A stretch of DNA of 64,000 nt from the NCBI GenBank assembly GCA_947561395.2, contig OX387190.1, positions 12,704,858 through 12,768,857 of the forward strand, in the 5' to 3' direction. The position numbers and the translations under genes were made by a program. A model generated the notes under the pieces. That model saw nothing but the letters and a program-made list of their open reading frames with translations, did no database searches and was not told the DNA's origin. The stretch is from Buxus sempervirens. Taxonomy: Eukaryota > Streptophyta > Magnoliopsida > Buxales > Buxaceae. Positions 1 through 9,847 of the stretch are shown piece after piece (the first letter of the stretch is position 1; every line of letters starts with the position of its first letter).

Positions 1-569
1 TACGGGCGCAGCTTGTTTTGCACTTTTGCTGCCGATTCTGCTGGGGATCAGTCCCCTGGCCTTCTCAGATGTTCTAGTAATTTTAGATGGACTTTCGGAT
101 TCTTCAAAGTCCTTTCCTTTCCTCTTTTGGCCTAAAAGGCCTTCTTTTTTCTTCCTTTTCAATATGAGAGCCGGCATCTTTTTGGATGATCCATGATCAT
201 CTTGTGGAGAGGGGAAATGGGAAATTATAGGGAACCTATTTGTCTTCAAGAAGGATTCAATCTCTTCACATTAAGAACTTAAAAAAAGTTATTTAATTAA
301 TTAATCGAAGTGTTCTTTAGGCACTTCTTTTCTTCCTTCCTTGTAATGATCCACTCCCTAATACCATCTCCTCATGATACTCAAAATAGCAACTAAGTTA
401 GTAACATAAAAAGTGTTTAAAAGAGACTTAGAAAAGGAAGTAAAAATGAAAACATTATAAAATCCAACATACTTACAATATGGTTTTTGTTAGTGATGAC
501 TTCTTCGGTGAATTTGGCAGCGCTTCCGCGTCCTCCAAAGATTCTTAAGTTGGTTTTGAAAGGGGTTTG
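1..569 (-). CDS. Possible two-exon coding segment, partial, unknown function
   Basis: Two open segments on the minus strand fit together around a plausible intron. The first runs from 569 to 477 and ends at a strong donor (GTAAGT, 476-471). The second runs from 261 to the window edge, after an AG acceptor candidate at 263-262, and the phase is kept. The second segment encodes a lysine-rich stretch (KRKKKEGLLGQKRKGKD) followed by a Ser/Lys-rich tail that is still open at base 1. No start codon is visible in the first segment, so an upstream exon would be needed. I do not recognise the family. It lies about 200 bp downstream of a minus-strand TATA box at 765-772, so it could be the leader or extra ORF of the LTR-type sequence here, or a captured host fragment. 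The acceptor has a weak polypyrimidine tract, so this is tentative. Confidence 0.28.
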
Positions 570-764
570 TTAGGAGGCTATACTCAAAGGAGGGTTAGGG
601 AAAGCTTGGGCATGGTTTTGGTAAGACAGGGGTATTTTGGGAACAAAAGAGTTTTGGGTTAGGAGTGGTGGCAATTGGGCAGAGTGTGGCCGAGGTAATC
701 ACATAGACAGAGGGGGGAGAGGCAAAGAGGATCAGGCTTGTTGAAATGAGGGGGGTGGCCTCTC

Positions 765-772
765 TATTTATA
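765..772 (-). promoter_or_regulatory. TATA box (TATAAATA on the minus strand)
   Basis: The minus strand reads GCCTATAAATAGAG, matching the TATA context of the Ogre-type LTRs elsewhere in the window (for example 6428-6435 and 24214-24221). GCCCGTA dyads lie immediately upstream on the minus strand. Confidence 0.55.
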
Positions 773-785
773 GGCAAAATTTTCG

Positions 786-1005
786 TGCCCGTATTTGAAG
801 TGGGCATGCCTTGCCCGTACTTCAAGTACGGGCGTGCTTTGCCCGTAATTCAAATACGGGCGAAAAACGCACATTTTCAAATCTCACAAAATCGGCCGTA
901 CGGGACGCGTGTCCCGCCGTACAGCGACACGCGTCTCTTTCTAGAAGCTTGCCCGTATTTGAAATATGGGCATGCCTCGCCCGTACTTCAAATACGGTCC
1001 AGCAC
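786..1005. repeat. Cluster of about five GCCCGTA...TACGGGC inverted repeats
   Basis: Several short dyads follow one another, for example GCCCGTACTT...AAGTACGGGC (a perfect palindrome about one central base), GCCCGTA...TACGGGC and GTACGGGAC...GTCCCGCCGTAC. They sit directly upstream of the minus-strand TATA box. The solo LTR at 23817 carries the same motif class at 23910-24014. They are too few and too irregular for a satellite and are not a CRISPR. Confidence 0.7.
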
Positions 1006-1265
1006 GTTTTTAAAATGTTGGATTTCAAATGCTTTATTAAATTTGGTTTATTTAAAGATTTTTATCAGATTTTTTGATTATTTTATTATAAAAACGAGAT
1101 TCTTTTATTAATGAGATGAATCGTGTCGAAATGCTCTTTTCAATGAGATGAAGTTTGATGGCCAAATTTACTTGAATCAAAAAGTCAATTTTTGACCCCC
1201 TCAGGGTTTGACTTTTGACTTTTCATTTTTCTTTATTTTGGGGGTGCAAAAATCAGGTGCTAACA

Positions 1266-3219
1266 CCTCTCTTTATTTTTCTGTTCTTACATTCTAGGTC
1301 TAGCTCTCTTCTTCTACCTTTCTGTAGAATAAGGCCTAATCTGTGTGTATGAAAATCCTTCTCCTACTCAAAGTACCTCGAGACTCCCCTTAGCCGTAAA
1401 ACGTGAAGGCGGGATATAGGGGAAATGAAACTGGGGATTGATCCTAGTGTTAGAACCTTGTTGGAATAAGCCTTTTGATTCTATGAAAACCGTTTCATAT
1501 TCAAAGTACCCCAAGATTATCTCGAAGAACCGTTAAACGGGGAGAGAGAACTAAGGGAAACGATAATGGAAAGGAACCCTAGGTTGTTCTAGAACCCCAT
1601 TTGATTGATATGAATGCATGCTATATGTTGTTATATTGTTGAAGAATGAAGTTTTACACACACACACATAGCACTTGTTTTGTCGGATTTGGCTCGTATT
1701 TTGGATCTATTGCCGTCATTGTGGTAGATCTGAAATAAATATCCCCAAGCAATTCTGAGATGTTCATTATCGATTTCAATTAAGTTTATTTCAAATCTTG
1801 AAGACCTCTAGGTCTAACCTCTTGGTTTTGGGCATTTTTGCTCATTTTTGGGGTTTTTGGCATATTCTTTCCAATCAGAAAGAATGGTGAGCCAAACTTG
1901 TGCCCCATTTTTTCCTAGAGGTTCTTCAATATCTTTTCAAAATGGTTTTGATTTTTCTTGCATGGATTCCACACACCTTATCACTGTTTTGAGTTGATAT
2001 TCTTTAAAAAAGGCTTAACTTGACAGCAACTGTACCCTAACTTCGGAGACTCGTAACTTCATCGTCCGGATGAATTTTGGAGTGATTTTAAAGCCATGGG
2101 AAAGGTGAGGCTGTCTAGTTTAGGCTGTAAAATTTCATGAATTTCTATCAAGCGGATTTTTGACACCTCTCTGTCGAAGTTGGTAGGTCAGTTCAGGTCT
2201 GAATACGGAACCTGTCACTTCGACTGAGCGCCATGTGTACGTTTTAAGTCCGATTCTAATGATTCTTATTTCTAAGTTTTCCTTTGGAAGTATAGTTTGA
2301 AATCCAGTTGGTTTCATAATTTTGTGACTCCATTTGTGTCGTGGGTAGCAGATTTACTCAGAATTGCTCATTAGCACTTTTCTGGGTTAATCCGTGATCC
2401 TCGGGGCCTGTTCGGGAGACCACCCAAGGCACATCCGAATGAATTTTTGTATGAGACTAGTTTCATCTGAAAGATGGCCATACATACTTCATCCACACCA
2501 AATTTCATAGATTTATATGGAGCCGTTTTTTCTAAATGATTTTCCAAACTTGCCCACTTGTCACTTTTAATTATCTCCAGCAGCAGATTTCAAAGGAGAA
2601 TAACTCCTAGGATTTTAACCGGAATGGATTGAAATTTTGCATGAGTCTTCTATCTATCATAATCTTTCAAATGGATTTAGTTTGATTCAATTTAAATTAG
2701 ATTTGAATGATTTTAAGACAAATGGCATTATCTTTTACTGAATTTTCCGGATTTGACTCAACTTGGTTTTGTGCAATGTTTGCTTGGATCTCCGTCTATT
2801 GGTGATATTCCAGAAGTGATATTGACATAAAAGAGGATCTGGAATTCATTTGGATTTCTCATGTGAAAATATCACACATTTGTTTAATCCTTTTTCAAGG
2901 TATTTGATTATTTTAGCAAGCTTTCTCATTCTTTTTAGCATGAACCACACTTGGCAACCACCTTGTGTGGGTGAATGAGGGTGCCTAACACCTTCCCCCG
3001 TTCATAATCTAATCCCCTTACCCATCTCTGGATTTGATTTTCAAGTAGAGTTATTTTTACTCTAGAATTTGCCTTTTAGCTCTTTTTGATTATTTTTGAA
3101 TCTTTTGGTGTCCATTCACACCCCAAAAATCTGAATGGTGGCGACTCTCTCCCATTTTACGTTGAGCCCGTGTGTTGACGGAGGGGGAATCATCTTCGGT
3201 GATTTTTCCATGTCTCACA
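1266..3219 (+). mobile_element. Ogre-type LTR remnant, R-U5 part
   Basis: The sequence matches the R-U5 part of the 5' LTR of element 2 (same order of motifs, opposite orientation). It has the AGCCGTAAAACGTGAAG block, the CCGTTAAACGG dyad, the long shared 'gacacctctctgtcgaag' tract, and the terminal block ending ATGTCTCACA at 3219. The U3 part is missing from the left, where a minus-strand sequence abuts at 1265. The right flank (GCCGG...) is not a primer site, so this is a solo LTR or an LTR end rather than a 5' LTR. It contains a short CA microsatellite near 1658-1670. Confidence 0.75.
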
Positions 3220-3663
3220 GCCGGCACTTCATCTCCTGTGGCGGCTCCTGATCCTGCTCCTGAGGCCCTTGGTAAGTTTTTCTTTAATTTCCTCTCCTTG
3301 GTTTATTTTGACGCTTCAATTTCTGACTTTATCCCCATTGACCCAGATATTTCTGTTCCTGACCATTCTTCTGCTACTGCTGGGCCTTCTGGAGCTGCGG
3401 GAGCGGAGACCGCTGTGGCTGAGGGTCCAGTTGAGCTGGTTCCTGCTGAGCCTGAGGCTTCCTCACCAGATTCTACTCCTGACCCGCCTCCTGATCTTTT
3501 GGACTACTGCTTGAAGTATCAGCTCCAGTCTATCGTGGGTCGGAGACCGCGCTACATGGCCGAGCGCCTTCTGGCATATTCTGAGCGCCGATCACCTCGA
3601 GGTAGAGGCCGCAGAGGAGCGCGGGGTAGAGGACGCGGGGGTGATCCTGCACAGCAGCAGTAG
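3220..3663 (+). pseudogene. C-terminal part of a plus-strand extra ORF (proline-rich, Arg/Gly tail)
   Basis: After the LTR end the plus strand stays open to a stop at 3661-3663. The product is rich in Pro, Ala and Ser, then has a short conserved-looking segment (LLDYCLKYQLQS) and an Arg/Gly tail (GRGRRGARGRGRGG) before a poly-Gln end. A possible 75-bp intron (GTAAGT at 3272, CAG ending at 3346) is a multiple of three, so the frame is open whether or not it is spliced. The 5' part is not present here because an LTR lies directly upstream. It is antisense to the gag-pol of element 2, in the 3' zone where Tat-lineage elements are known to carry extra ORFs. The Arg/Gly tail suggests nucleic-acid binding, which is inference only. 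Treated as a fossil fragment. Confidence 0.45.
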
Positions 3664-3853
3664 ATTAGGATCTTTATGTATTTTTCATATTCACTGTACA
3701 AACGAGACTTATATATGAAAAAACTTTTTTATTCATTCTCTCTTGTGCTGCTCTCTTTTATTTTCATTTTCATGCAATTCAGGCTTATATACAGGTGAAA
3801 CAGGTAAAAAATTCGGATTTTTCTCCATTTTCTCTTTTTTTGCATTTTTTCTT
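3664..3853. other. Intergenic spacer between two extra ORFs
   Basis: T-rich sequence with no credible ORF. The first part looks like a 3' untranslated region (the pyrimidine- and A-rich stretch around 3676-3735). Nothing else is supported. Confidence 0.4.
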
Positions 3854-3999
3854 TGTATCCGATATATCAGGTCGGATACATTGAACTCTTTTTGTATCCG
3901 ACGAGAAATGTCGGATACAAGCAGTCTTCTTTGTATCCAATATTTCTCATCGGATAAGAATACAACCTTTTGTATCCGACCTGATATGTCGGATACATT
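3854..3999. repeat. Array of four TATCCG...CGGATA dyads upstream of the extra ORF
   Basis: Four inverted repeats about 38-40 bp apart: GTATCCGA...TCGGATAC, GTATCCGAC...GTCGGATAC, a weaker third copy, and GTATCCGAC...GTCGGATAC. This is the array class found in U3 of the Ogre-type LTRs (6119-6263, 16621-16763, 47087-47232, 55190-55332), here in front of a TATA box outside any LTR. Confidence 0.8.
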
Positions 4000-4007
4000 A
4001 AAACATT

Positions 4008-4017
4008 CTATAAAAGC
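4008..4017 (+). promoter_or_regulatory. TATA box of the plus-strand extra ORF
   Basis: CTATAAAAGC lies just after the dyad array and about 110 bp before the first good ATG (4126), a normal spacing for a plant promoter with a short 5' leader. Confidence 0.55.
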
Positions 4018-4125
4018 AACTGGCCTCGAGATTTGAGTTATTTTAACGAGTTTTTGAGTTTAGAAAACCCCTTTTTTGCCTTTTTCCTCCTTCCATTGAT
4101 TCTTAGCACGCTGCCATCATCTCCA

Positions 4126-5575
4126 ATGGAATCCGGATCATCTTCTGCCCCACCATTGTCTGTCCACGCAGCCTCCCCTGCAAAACAACCTTTTAGAGCA
4201 AAACCCCCTAATCTCACTAGGTACAGCCCTGTAGATTCATTCTACACTAGGTGGGTTAATTCCATGACTCTTGATGAAGAGAGGAAATGGGATTCCACCC
4301 ATCTAGGCCATGTTCTGCTTATCCCAAAGATTCCTTTTAAGTGGGATATTATTGAAGCTATGATTGGTCATTGAGTACTTGACCTAAACCTTTTCCGTTT
4401 TGGAGACCATGAAATGACCCCAACCATTGAAGAGGTTGAAACTATCCTGGGCTTGAGATTTGCAGAGAAGGTAGTGAACCCACCCCTTAGGCCTAGTTAC
4501 AAGAAAGAGGCTTCTACTTTCTTGGGTATAGGGAAGAAGGATTTAGGGGATTCTGACACCCTTTTGACTTTGTCCAAGTCTTTTCTGATTGAGAAGCTCT
4601 TGAGGGGGGAGAACAAGGAAGCCAGGTTCAATGCCTTAACCCTGATAGTGGTCAACCAACTGCTTTTCCCATGGCATGACGATGAGGTCGACTTGGCCCT
4701 TATCTCAGTTGTATGCCAGGTTAAGGAGCAGGAGAGATTGGCCCCTACGATTTTGGTAAGGATGTACCAGGCTTTGATTGATTGTTATTACAGGAAGAAG
4801 AAACGCTTCTTATCATGTGCCCCTATCCTGCAGGTAAACCCCATCTTTTTTTTTCTTTTTGCTTGATTTTTCTTTTTTTTTTCTTTACAATATACTGAAA
4901 TATCCCTCCTCCTTTGCAGCTTTGGTTACTTGACCACCTGAGTCAGGTTGAGGAGATTAATCGACACTTCTTTCCAAGCTTGAAGGTTCCCATCTTGATG
5001 AGCAACCGGGGGTGTCCTGACATTCCAGGAGGTAAACAGGGCTGGTTTACTTTCTTGGCTACATTCCAGGATGATCAGGTGAGGTGGCCTGGTACTTATC
5101 AGCCCAACGCCGAGACCGTGATCAGTTTTCGAGACCGCAACTTTTTGGTTCTGACTGACTTGAGTCATGCTGTGCTTTACCTCCCTTTGCGGGTTCTTCG
5201 TCAGTTCAGAGCGACCTAGGGGATTATAATCCCAAGTGGATACGAGGACCATCTTGAACCACTTTTACCAACCACCATGAAGCTGAACGCTTGGTTGATG
5301 AGGGAGTGGTCCTATGTTCGTTTCATGCGGAGCCCAGTCTTCTCAGAGTCCCATGTGAAGAACTATCTCTTCTGGATCAGGGAGCAGATACAGGGTCAAG
5401 CTCCAGTACCCGAAGATCCCCCTGTAGTTTTGGCTCCTACTTATGAAGACATCCTGGAGTCTGAGAGAGCTTCTCACAAGCGACTTCAGCAGATATAGGT
5501 ACGAGAGGCCCAAGAGCTCAGGATACGAGGCCTTGACATGGAGAGGCAACTTGCAGAGCAAGTATCCCGCCGTCT
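4126..5575 (+). pseudogene. Extra ORF of an Ogre-type element, DUF7745-like, left part
   Basis: From ATG 4126 the product has a Ser/Pro-rich N-terminus and then a region resembling the plant DUF7745 family common in transposon-linked proteins: HLGHVLLIPKIPFKWDIIEA, a Phe-Arg-Phe-Gly segment followed by TPTIEEVETILGL, then NALTLIVVNQLLFPWHDDEV, and CAPILQ continuing as LWLLDHL across a clear 86-bp GT-AG intron (4834-4919, GTAAAC...TTTGCAG). Toward 5400-5570 it becomes a charged helical segment. It is antisense to element 2 gag-pol and has its own dyad array and TATA box. It is decayed, with about two or three interruptions, and element 1 is inserted at its right end; matching coding sequence resumes at 18821. 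Family assignment is from memory of the motif pattern, and function is unknown. Confidence 0.6.
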
Positions 5576-6118
5576 TGTAGACACCCCAAAATTGCACGAT
5601 TTTTGATAAATTTTATTGGAATTTTCAATTCTTTGCATTGGGTTTGAGATCCTTAACCCATTTGAATCCAAAACTGTAAAGGAAAAGGCCCAAATTCAAT
5701 CTTTTGTGCAAAGTCAAACTTTTTCCTGTTGAATTTTGTTGACTTTTGACCCTAGAAAATGAAATATTTTTTAAAGCCAGATTTCAAGATAATTTTTCCC
5801 GGTAATCAGGTTTTTAGCCATGTTATTGCATAAAAGAATTTTTTGAGATTTTAAATCTTGACGAATACCTTGGTTTTAACATATTGAACCTTTTTTCCAG
5901 ACCTGAAAAATCGGAATTTTGCCTAGAACTGGAAAGTTGACTTTTTATTCACTTGGAATTTGGGTTTGGAACTATTTTTAATGGATTCAAATGGTGGGGT
6001 CTTTGCTTATTTACATGTAATATCTTAAGTAAATGGAGATTAAAAAATACGAGGACATTTACTTAAACGTAAATAAGTATTGCCTGTGTTAAAATTCGAA
6101 AAAAAGGCTTTTTTCCTT

Positions 6119-6263
6119 GTATCCGGCAACTCAGGCCGGATACAAGTGTTCTTCTTTGTATCCGATGGAACATGCCGGATACAAGCAGACCTCAGTGTAT
6201 CCGGCACCACAGGCCGGATACATTAAGGTACTTGTGTATCCGGCCTGATATACCGGATACATA
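6119..6263. repeat. Four TATCCG...CGGATA dyads in U3 of the 5' LTR
   Basis: Examples are GTATCCGGC...GCCGGATAC and TGTATCCGG...CCGGATACA with 6-8 base centres, about 40 bp apart. They end about 165 bp before the TATA box. Confidence 0.85.
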
Positions 6264-6427
6264 AGTTTTGCTCAAAATTAGGGTTTTCCGAGAGTTTTTC
6301 ACTTTTACCATCATGTCCTTCATTAAATGAAGGGAAATCTCGGAAATAGCCTTAGGGTAAAGGTTGGTGGGCTATAGACATTATGTTGTGTCTACCATTC
6401 TCACCAACCCTAACCCTAGCCTTTGCT

Positions 6428-6435
6428 TATAAATA
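6428..6435 (+). promoter_or_regulatory. TATA box of the element 1 5' LTR
   Basis: TATAAATA in the context GCTTATAAATAGGAGG. The same box occurs in the 3' LTR (16918-16925), in element 3 (55498-55505) and in element 2 (46914-46921, minus). Confidence 0.75.
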
Positions 6436-6535
6436 GGAGGCTTCTCCTTAAGCAAATGGCCATCAACTCTTGTTTTGAATTCTCGCCAAGAAGAACTCCA
6501 ACAGAAGGAGAAAACCGCTGCGGGATCGCTTCAGA

Positions 6536-6547
6536 ACCCAGGTAAGC
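6536..6547 (+). promoter_or_regulatory. LTR-borne splice donor (CAG|GTAAGC)
   Basis: About 105 bp after the TATA box every Ogre-type LTR here has a good donor: CAG|GTAAGC at 6541|6542, 17032|17033, 55612|55613 and, on the minus strand, 46807|46806; CAG|GTAAGT at 24328|24329; CAG|GTAATG at 40674|40673 (minus). It pairs logically with an acceptor just before gag. Confidence 0.5.
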
Positions 6548-8252
6548 CTCAAACTTTTATTTTATTTTCTGTCTTTACATTCCTAGATCTAGATCTCTTC
6601 TTTTACCTTTCTGTAGAATAAGGCCTTCTTTGTGTGTGAGAACCCTTCCCCGGCTCAAAGTATCTCGAGACTCCCCCTAGCCGTAAAACGTGAAGGCGGG
6701 ATCTAGGAGAAATGAGACTGGGGATTGACCCTAGTGCTAGAACCTATGTAGCATGAAGCCTTTTTATTGATTGTAAACCGTTTCATATTCAAAGTACCCT
6801 TGATTATCTTGAAGAACCGTGTTTAACGGGGAGAGAGAACAGAGGGAAACATTAATGGAACGGAACCCTAAGCTGTTTTAGAACCTTATTTTGATGAATA
6901 TGTATGCATGCTATTGATCTTGTTTGGTTTTTCACACTTGCACATACATAGTGCCATTTTGGTGGGATAGGCTCATATTTGGGGTTTATTGCATTTATTG
7001 TGATAAGTCTCAAATAAATGGCCTCAATCAATTCTAGAATGTTTTCAAATGATTTTTCAAAGATTTGTGTTCATCTTGCACGAATGGCACACACCTTATC
7101 AGAATTTTGAGTTGGTTTTACTCAAAAAGGGCCTAACTGGACAGCACCTGTACCCTTACTTCGGACGCTCATAACTTCATCGTCCGGATGAATTTTGTAG
7201 CTATTTTAGAACCATAAGAAAGGTGAGGTTGTCTAGTTTATGTCCACCAAATTTCATAAATTTCTATCAAACGGCTTTTTGACACCTCTCTGTCGAAGTT
7301 GATTGGACAGTTCAGGTTCAAATACTGAACTTGTCACTTCGACGGAGCGCCATGTGTTCGTTTTAAGTCCGATTCGAATGATTTTTGTTTCTGGGCACTC
7401 CTTTATGAGTCTATTTTCAAATCCAGTTGGTTTCATATTTTTGTGACTCCATTTGAATTATTGGTAGCCGATTTACTCAGAACTGCTCAATGGCACTTTT
7501 CTGGGTAAATCTGTGATCTTCGAGGCCTGTTCGGGAGATCACTCAAGGCACATCCGAAGGGATTTTTGTATGAGGCTATTTTCTTTTGAAATATGGCCAT
7601 ACAGACTTTAATCACACCAAATTTCGTGGATTTTTATGTAGTGGATTTTTCTAGACAATTTTCCAAAGTTGTCCACTTATCACTTTTTTTTATTATCCCC
7701 AACAGCAACTTTAAAGGAGAATAACTCCTAGGATTCTTATCGGAATGAAGTGAAATTTTGCATGAGACCCTTATTTACTATAATCTTTCAAATGGATTTG
7801 GTTTGATTTGATTTAAAATTGTATTTGAATGATTTCAAGAGAAATGGCATTACTTTTCACCGAATTTTCCGGATTTGATTCAACTTGGTTTTTGAATAAC
7901 TTGTGCTTTGATTTACATCTTTTTGTGATATTCCAGAAATGATGTTGACATAAGAGAGGATCTAGAATCCATTTAGATCTTCATGTGGAAATATCATACA
8001 TTGGTCCTTTTTCAAGGTTTTCTACGATTTTAGCAAGCTTTCTTATTTTTGCATGAACATACACTTGGCTACCACTTCGTGTGGATGAATGGGGGTGCCT
8101 AACACCTTCCCCCGTTCATAATCTAATCCCCTTACCCATCTCTGGATTTGATTTTCAAGTAGGGTTATTTTTATCCTAGAATGTTTCTTTTGGCTATTTT
8201 TGCTTATTTTTGAATTCTTTGGTGTCCATTCTCACCCGAAAATCATGAATGG

Positions 8253-8261
8253 TGGCGACTC
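8253..8261 (+). other. PBS-like motif TGGCGACTC inside U5
   Basis: The first nine bases of the primer site occur 83 bp upstream of it, within U5. The motif is kept in the LTRs at 3142, 25545, 57293 and 44911-44919 (minus) and in weaker form near 18738. Confidence 0.5.
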
Positions 8262-8335
8262 TCCCAATTTTTGCGTTGAGCCCGTGTGTTGACGGAGGGA
8301 TGATCACTCCGGTGATTTTTCCCATGTCTCACAAC

Positions 8336-8355
8336 TGGCGACTCCGCTGGGGACC
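8336..8355 (+). promoter_or_regulatory. Primer binding site, tRNA-Arg type
   Basis: TGGCGACTCCGCTGGGGACC begins two bases after the LTR end. This primer site type is characteristic of Ogre and related Tat elements, which prime from tRNA-Arg. Confidence 0.85.
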
Positions 8356-8657
8356 TGTGGATTTAAGCCTATTTGTGTATATTCATGCTTTTTCTTTACT
8401 TTTGAATGCTTGCTATTTTGTTTACTTTATTGGTGTATATTGGTGTATTCTAAATCTGATTGGGATGCTTTTAAATTTTACATTGATAAAGGCATGTGTG
8501 TATGCTTGGATATGCTTAGGATCATGTTTAGGGCCTTACCTTGTTGTGCATGCCTACTTGTTTTTTTGTTTGCCTTGTGTTAGGAGGTTCTTAGTGCCAT
8601 GATTTGAGCATAAAAACATTGAGCAAAAATCTGTAAATACAGTAGCCATTAGGATGG

Positions 8658-9075
8658 TTTTCAAGCATGTTTTCCCTCATTAAAACACTTTTGTATCATG
8701 TCAAGTAGTTGCTAAATTTTTAGGCATTAATTTGGGGTATAAGGGAAGCACTTTTGAGCATGAAAATTCTTGAAATTTCAGTGTATATTTGGGGGTTTTC
8801 AAGCATGTTTTACCATCAAAACCTTTCTTGTATCATGTCAAGTAGTGCTAAAATTTTAGGCATCAATTTGGGGGTACAAGTGATACAATTTGAGCATGAA
8901 AGCAATAAAAAATCTGGAAATTCTAGTGTATGAATTGGGAGATTTCAAGCATATTTTACCTCATTGAAACACTTTGGGATCATGTCAAGTAGTGCTAAAA
9001 TTTTAGGCTCCAATTTGGGTAAAAATGGTATACTTTGAGCATGAAATCTGGAATTTTAGGGAATGCTTTTGGGTT
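8658..9075 (+). repeat. About three diverged 140-bp direct repeats in the leader
   Basis: Units share 'tttcaagcatgtttt', 'catgtcaagtagt', 'ctaaaattttaggc' and 'gagcatgaaa' in the same order, with starts near 8658, 8797 and 8941. Equivalent repeats are at about 44040-44570 (element 2, minus) and 57680-58110 (element 3). Confidence 0.7.
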
Positions 9076-9847
9076 TCAAGCATGCTTCCATGGTTTAATT
9101 TTTGTTTGTACAAATGACATGTTTTGTATAACACTTTTTGGGCATGTAATATTTTTTGTGCATATTTAGTTGTTTTGGTGCTTGCTTGCTTGTATTTGGC
9201 TTCATTATTTTTGTCATATGTACCTTGGCTTGAAATTGAATGCATGGCTACGAAAAAGAGTGGCAAGGGGCTGGGACATTATGAATGTTACCACAATTTT
9301 AAAATTGCACTTGAGCACTTGAAACAATTTGCACAGCCTACCCTTTACCTATTAGGAAGTTGAACCATGAATGTGTGTAGCTTGGCGCACCGAGGTCGTG
9401 ACTTCGGAAAGCAAAAGTGAAAACATTTACCTTAGAATTTGGGTCAATGATGTGATGACAATGGGATCTGTGATTCGATTCCGGGCATCACTAGACTTGA
9501 GTTCTAAGTTGCAAATTAAGCCAAAACCCAAAAACATACGCTTGAAGGTGAAGAAACACGTTTTCAGCTAAAAGCACACAATTGCGTTTGGGGAATTGGG
9601 TGTAAATGTGGGAAGGCCGTTTGCATGTTTTACAGGCCAAGGTATAATGTGAATACCATATTGAATGAAGGTAATACAAGGTGGCAAGGTAAAGCCATGT
9701 CCTTTTCTTAAATTTGGGGAATTTTGCAAGTATGATGTCCAAGCCCAATTTGGGGCAAGTTTTGAAGGTCAAATTAAGGTGAACATCAATTGGGAATGAA
9801 AAAAAACTAATCGGGTGAAAAAATGAGTCAAAAAGGGCCATTTCGGC

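Larger units (their letters stand above)
1..1265 (-). mobile_element. 5' part of a minus-strand LTR-type sequence, runs off the left edge
   Basis: Read on the minus strand, the sequence opens at 1265 with TGTTAGCACC and a purine-rich stretch, like the start of the solo LTR whose minus-strand start is at 41804 (TGTAAGCACC). Both then carry a GTCAAACCC...GTTGACTTTTTGATT block. Next come a cluster of GCCCGTA dyads and a TATA box (765-772). It abuts, at 1265/1266, the R-U5 part of an Ogre-type LTR in the opposite orientation, so it looks inserted into that LTR. The other end lies outside the window. Family assignment (Tat/Ogre-like LTR) is inferred from the start motif and layout. Confidence 0.45.
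5576..8333 (+). repeat. 5' LTR of element 1
   Basis: 2,758 bp from TGTAGACACCCC to ATGTCTCACA. U3 holds an additional segment of about 450 bp ahead of the dyads that the LTRs of elements 2 and 3 lack. Then come four TATCCG dyads (6119-6263), TATAAATA (6428-6435), a splice donor (after 6541), the AGCCGTAAAACGTGAAG block, and a long U5. The 3' end is followed by the primer site. Confidence 0.9.

Noticed and set aside
1266-3219. 3' LTR of element 2
   Set aside because: Same family, but opposite orientation to element 2, so it cannot be its partner LTR; more likely a separate insertion.
6119-6263. CRISPR-like array
   Set aside because: Plant retrotransposon DNA, only four dyads, arm sequences vary, and spacers are not uniform; these are inverted repeats in a promoter region.
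9376-9490. tRNA- or SINE-like promoter (GATTCGATTCC resembles a B box)
   Set aside because: No acceptable A box at the right distance, no cloverleaf could be drawn, and no poly-A tail or target duplication; it is a conserved part of the Ogre leader in all three elements.
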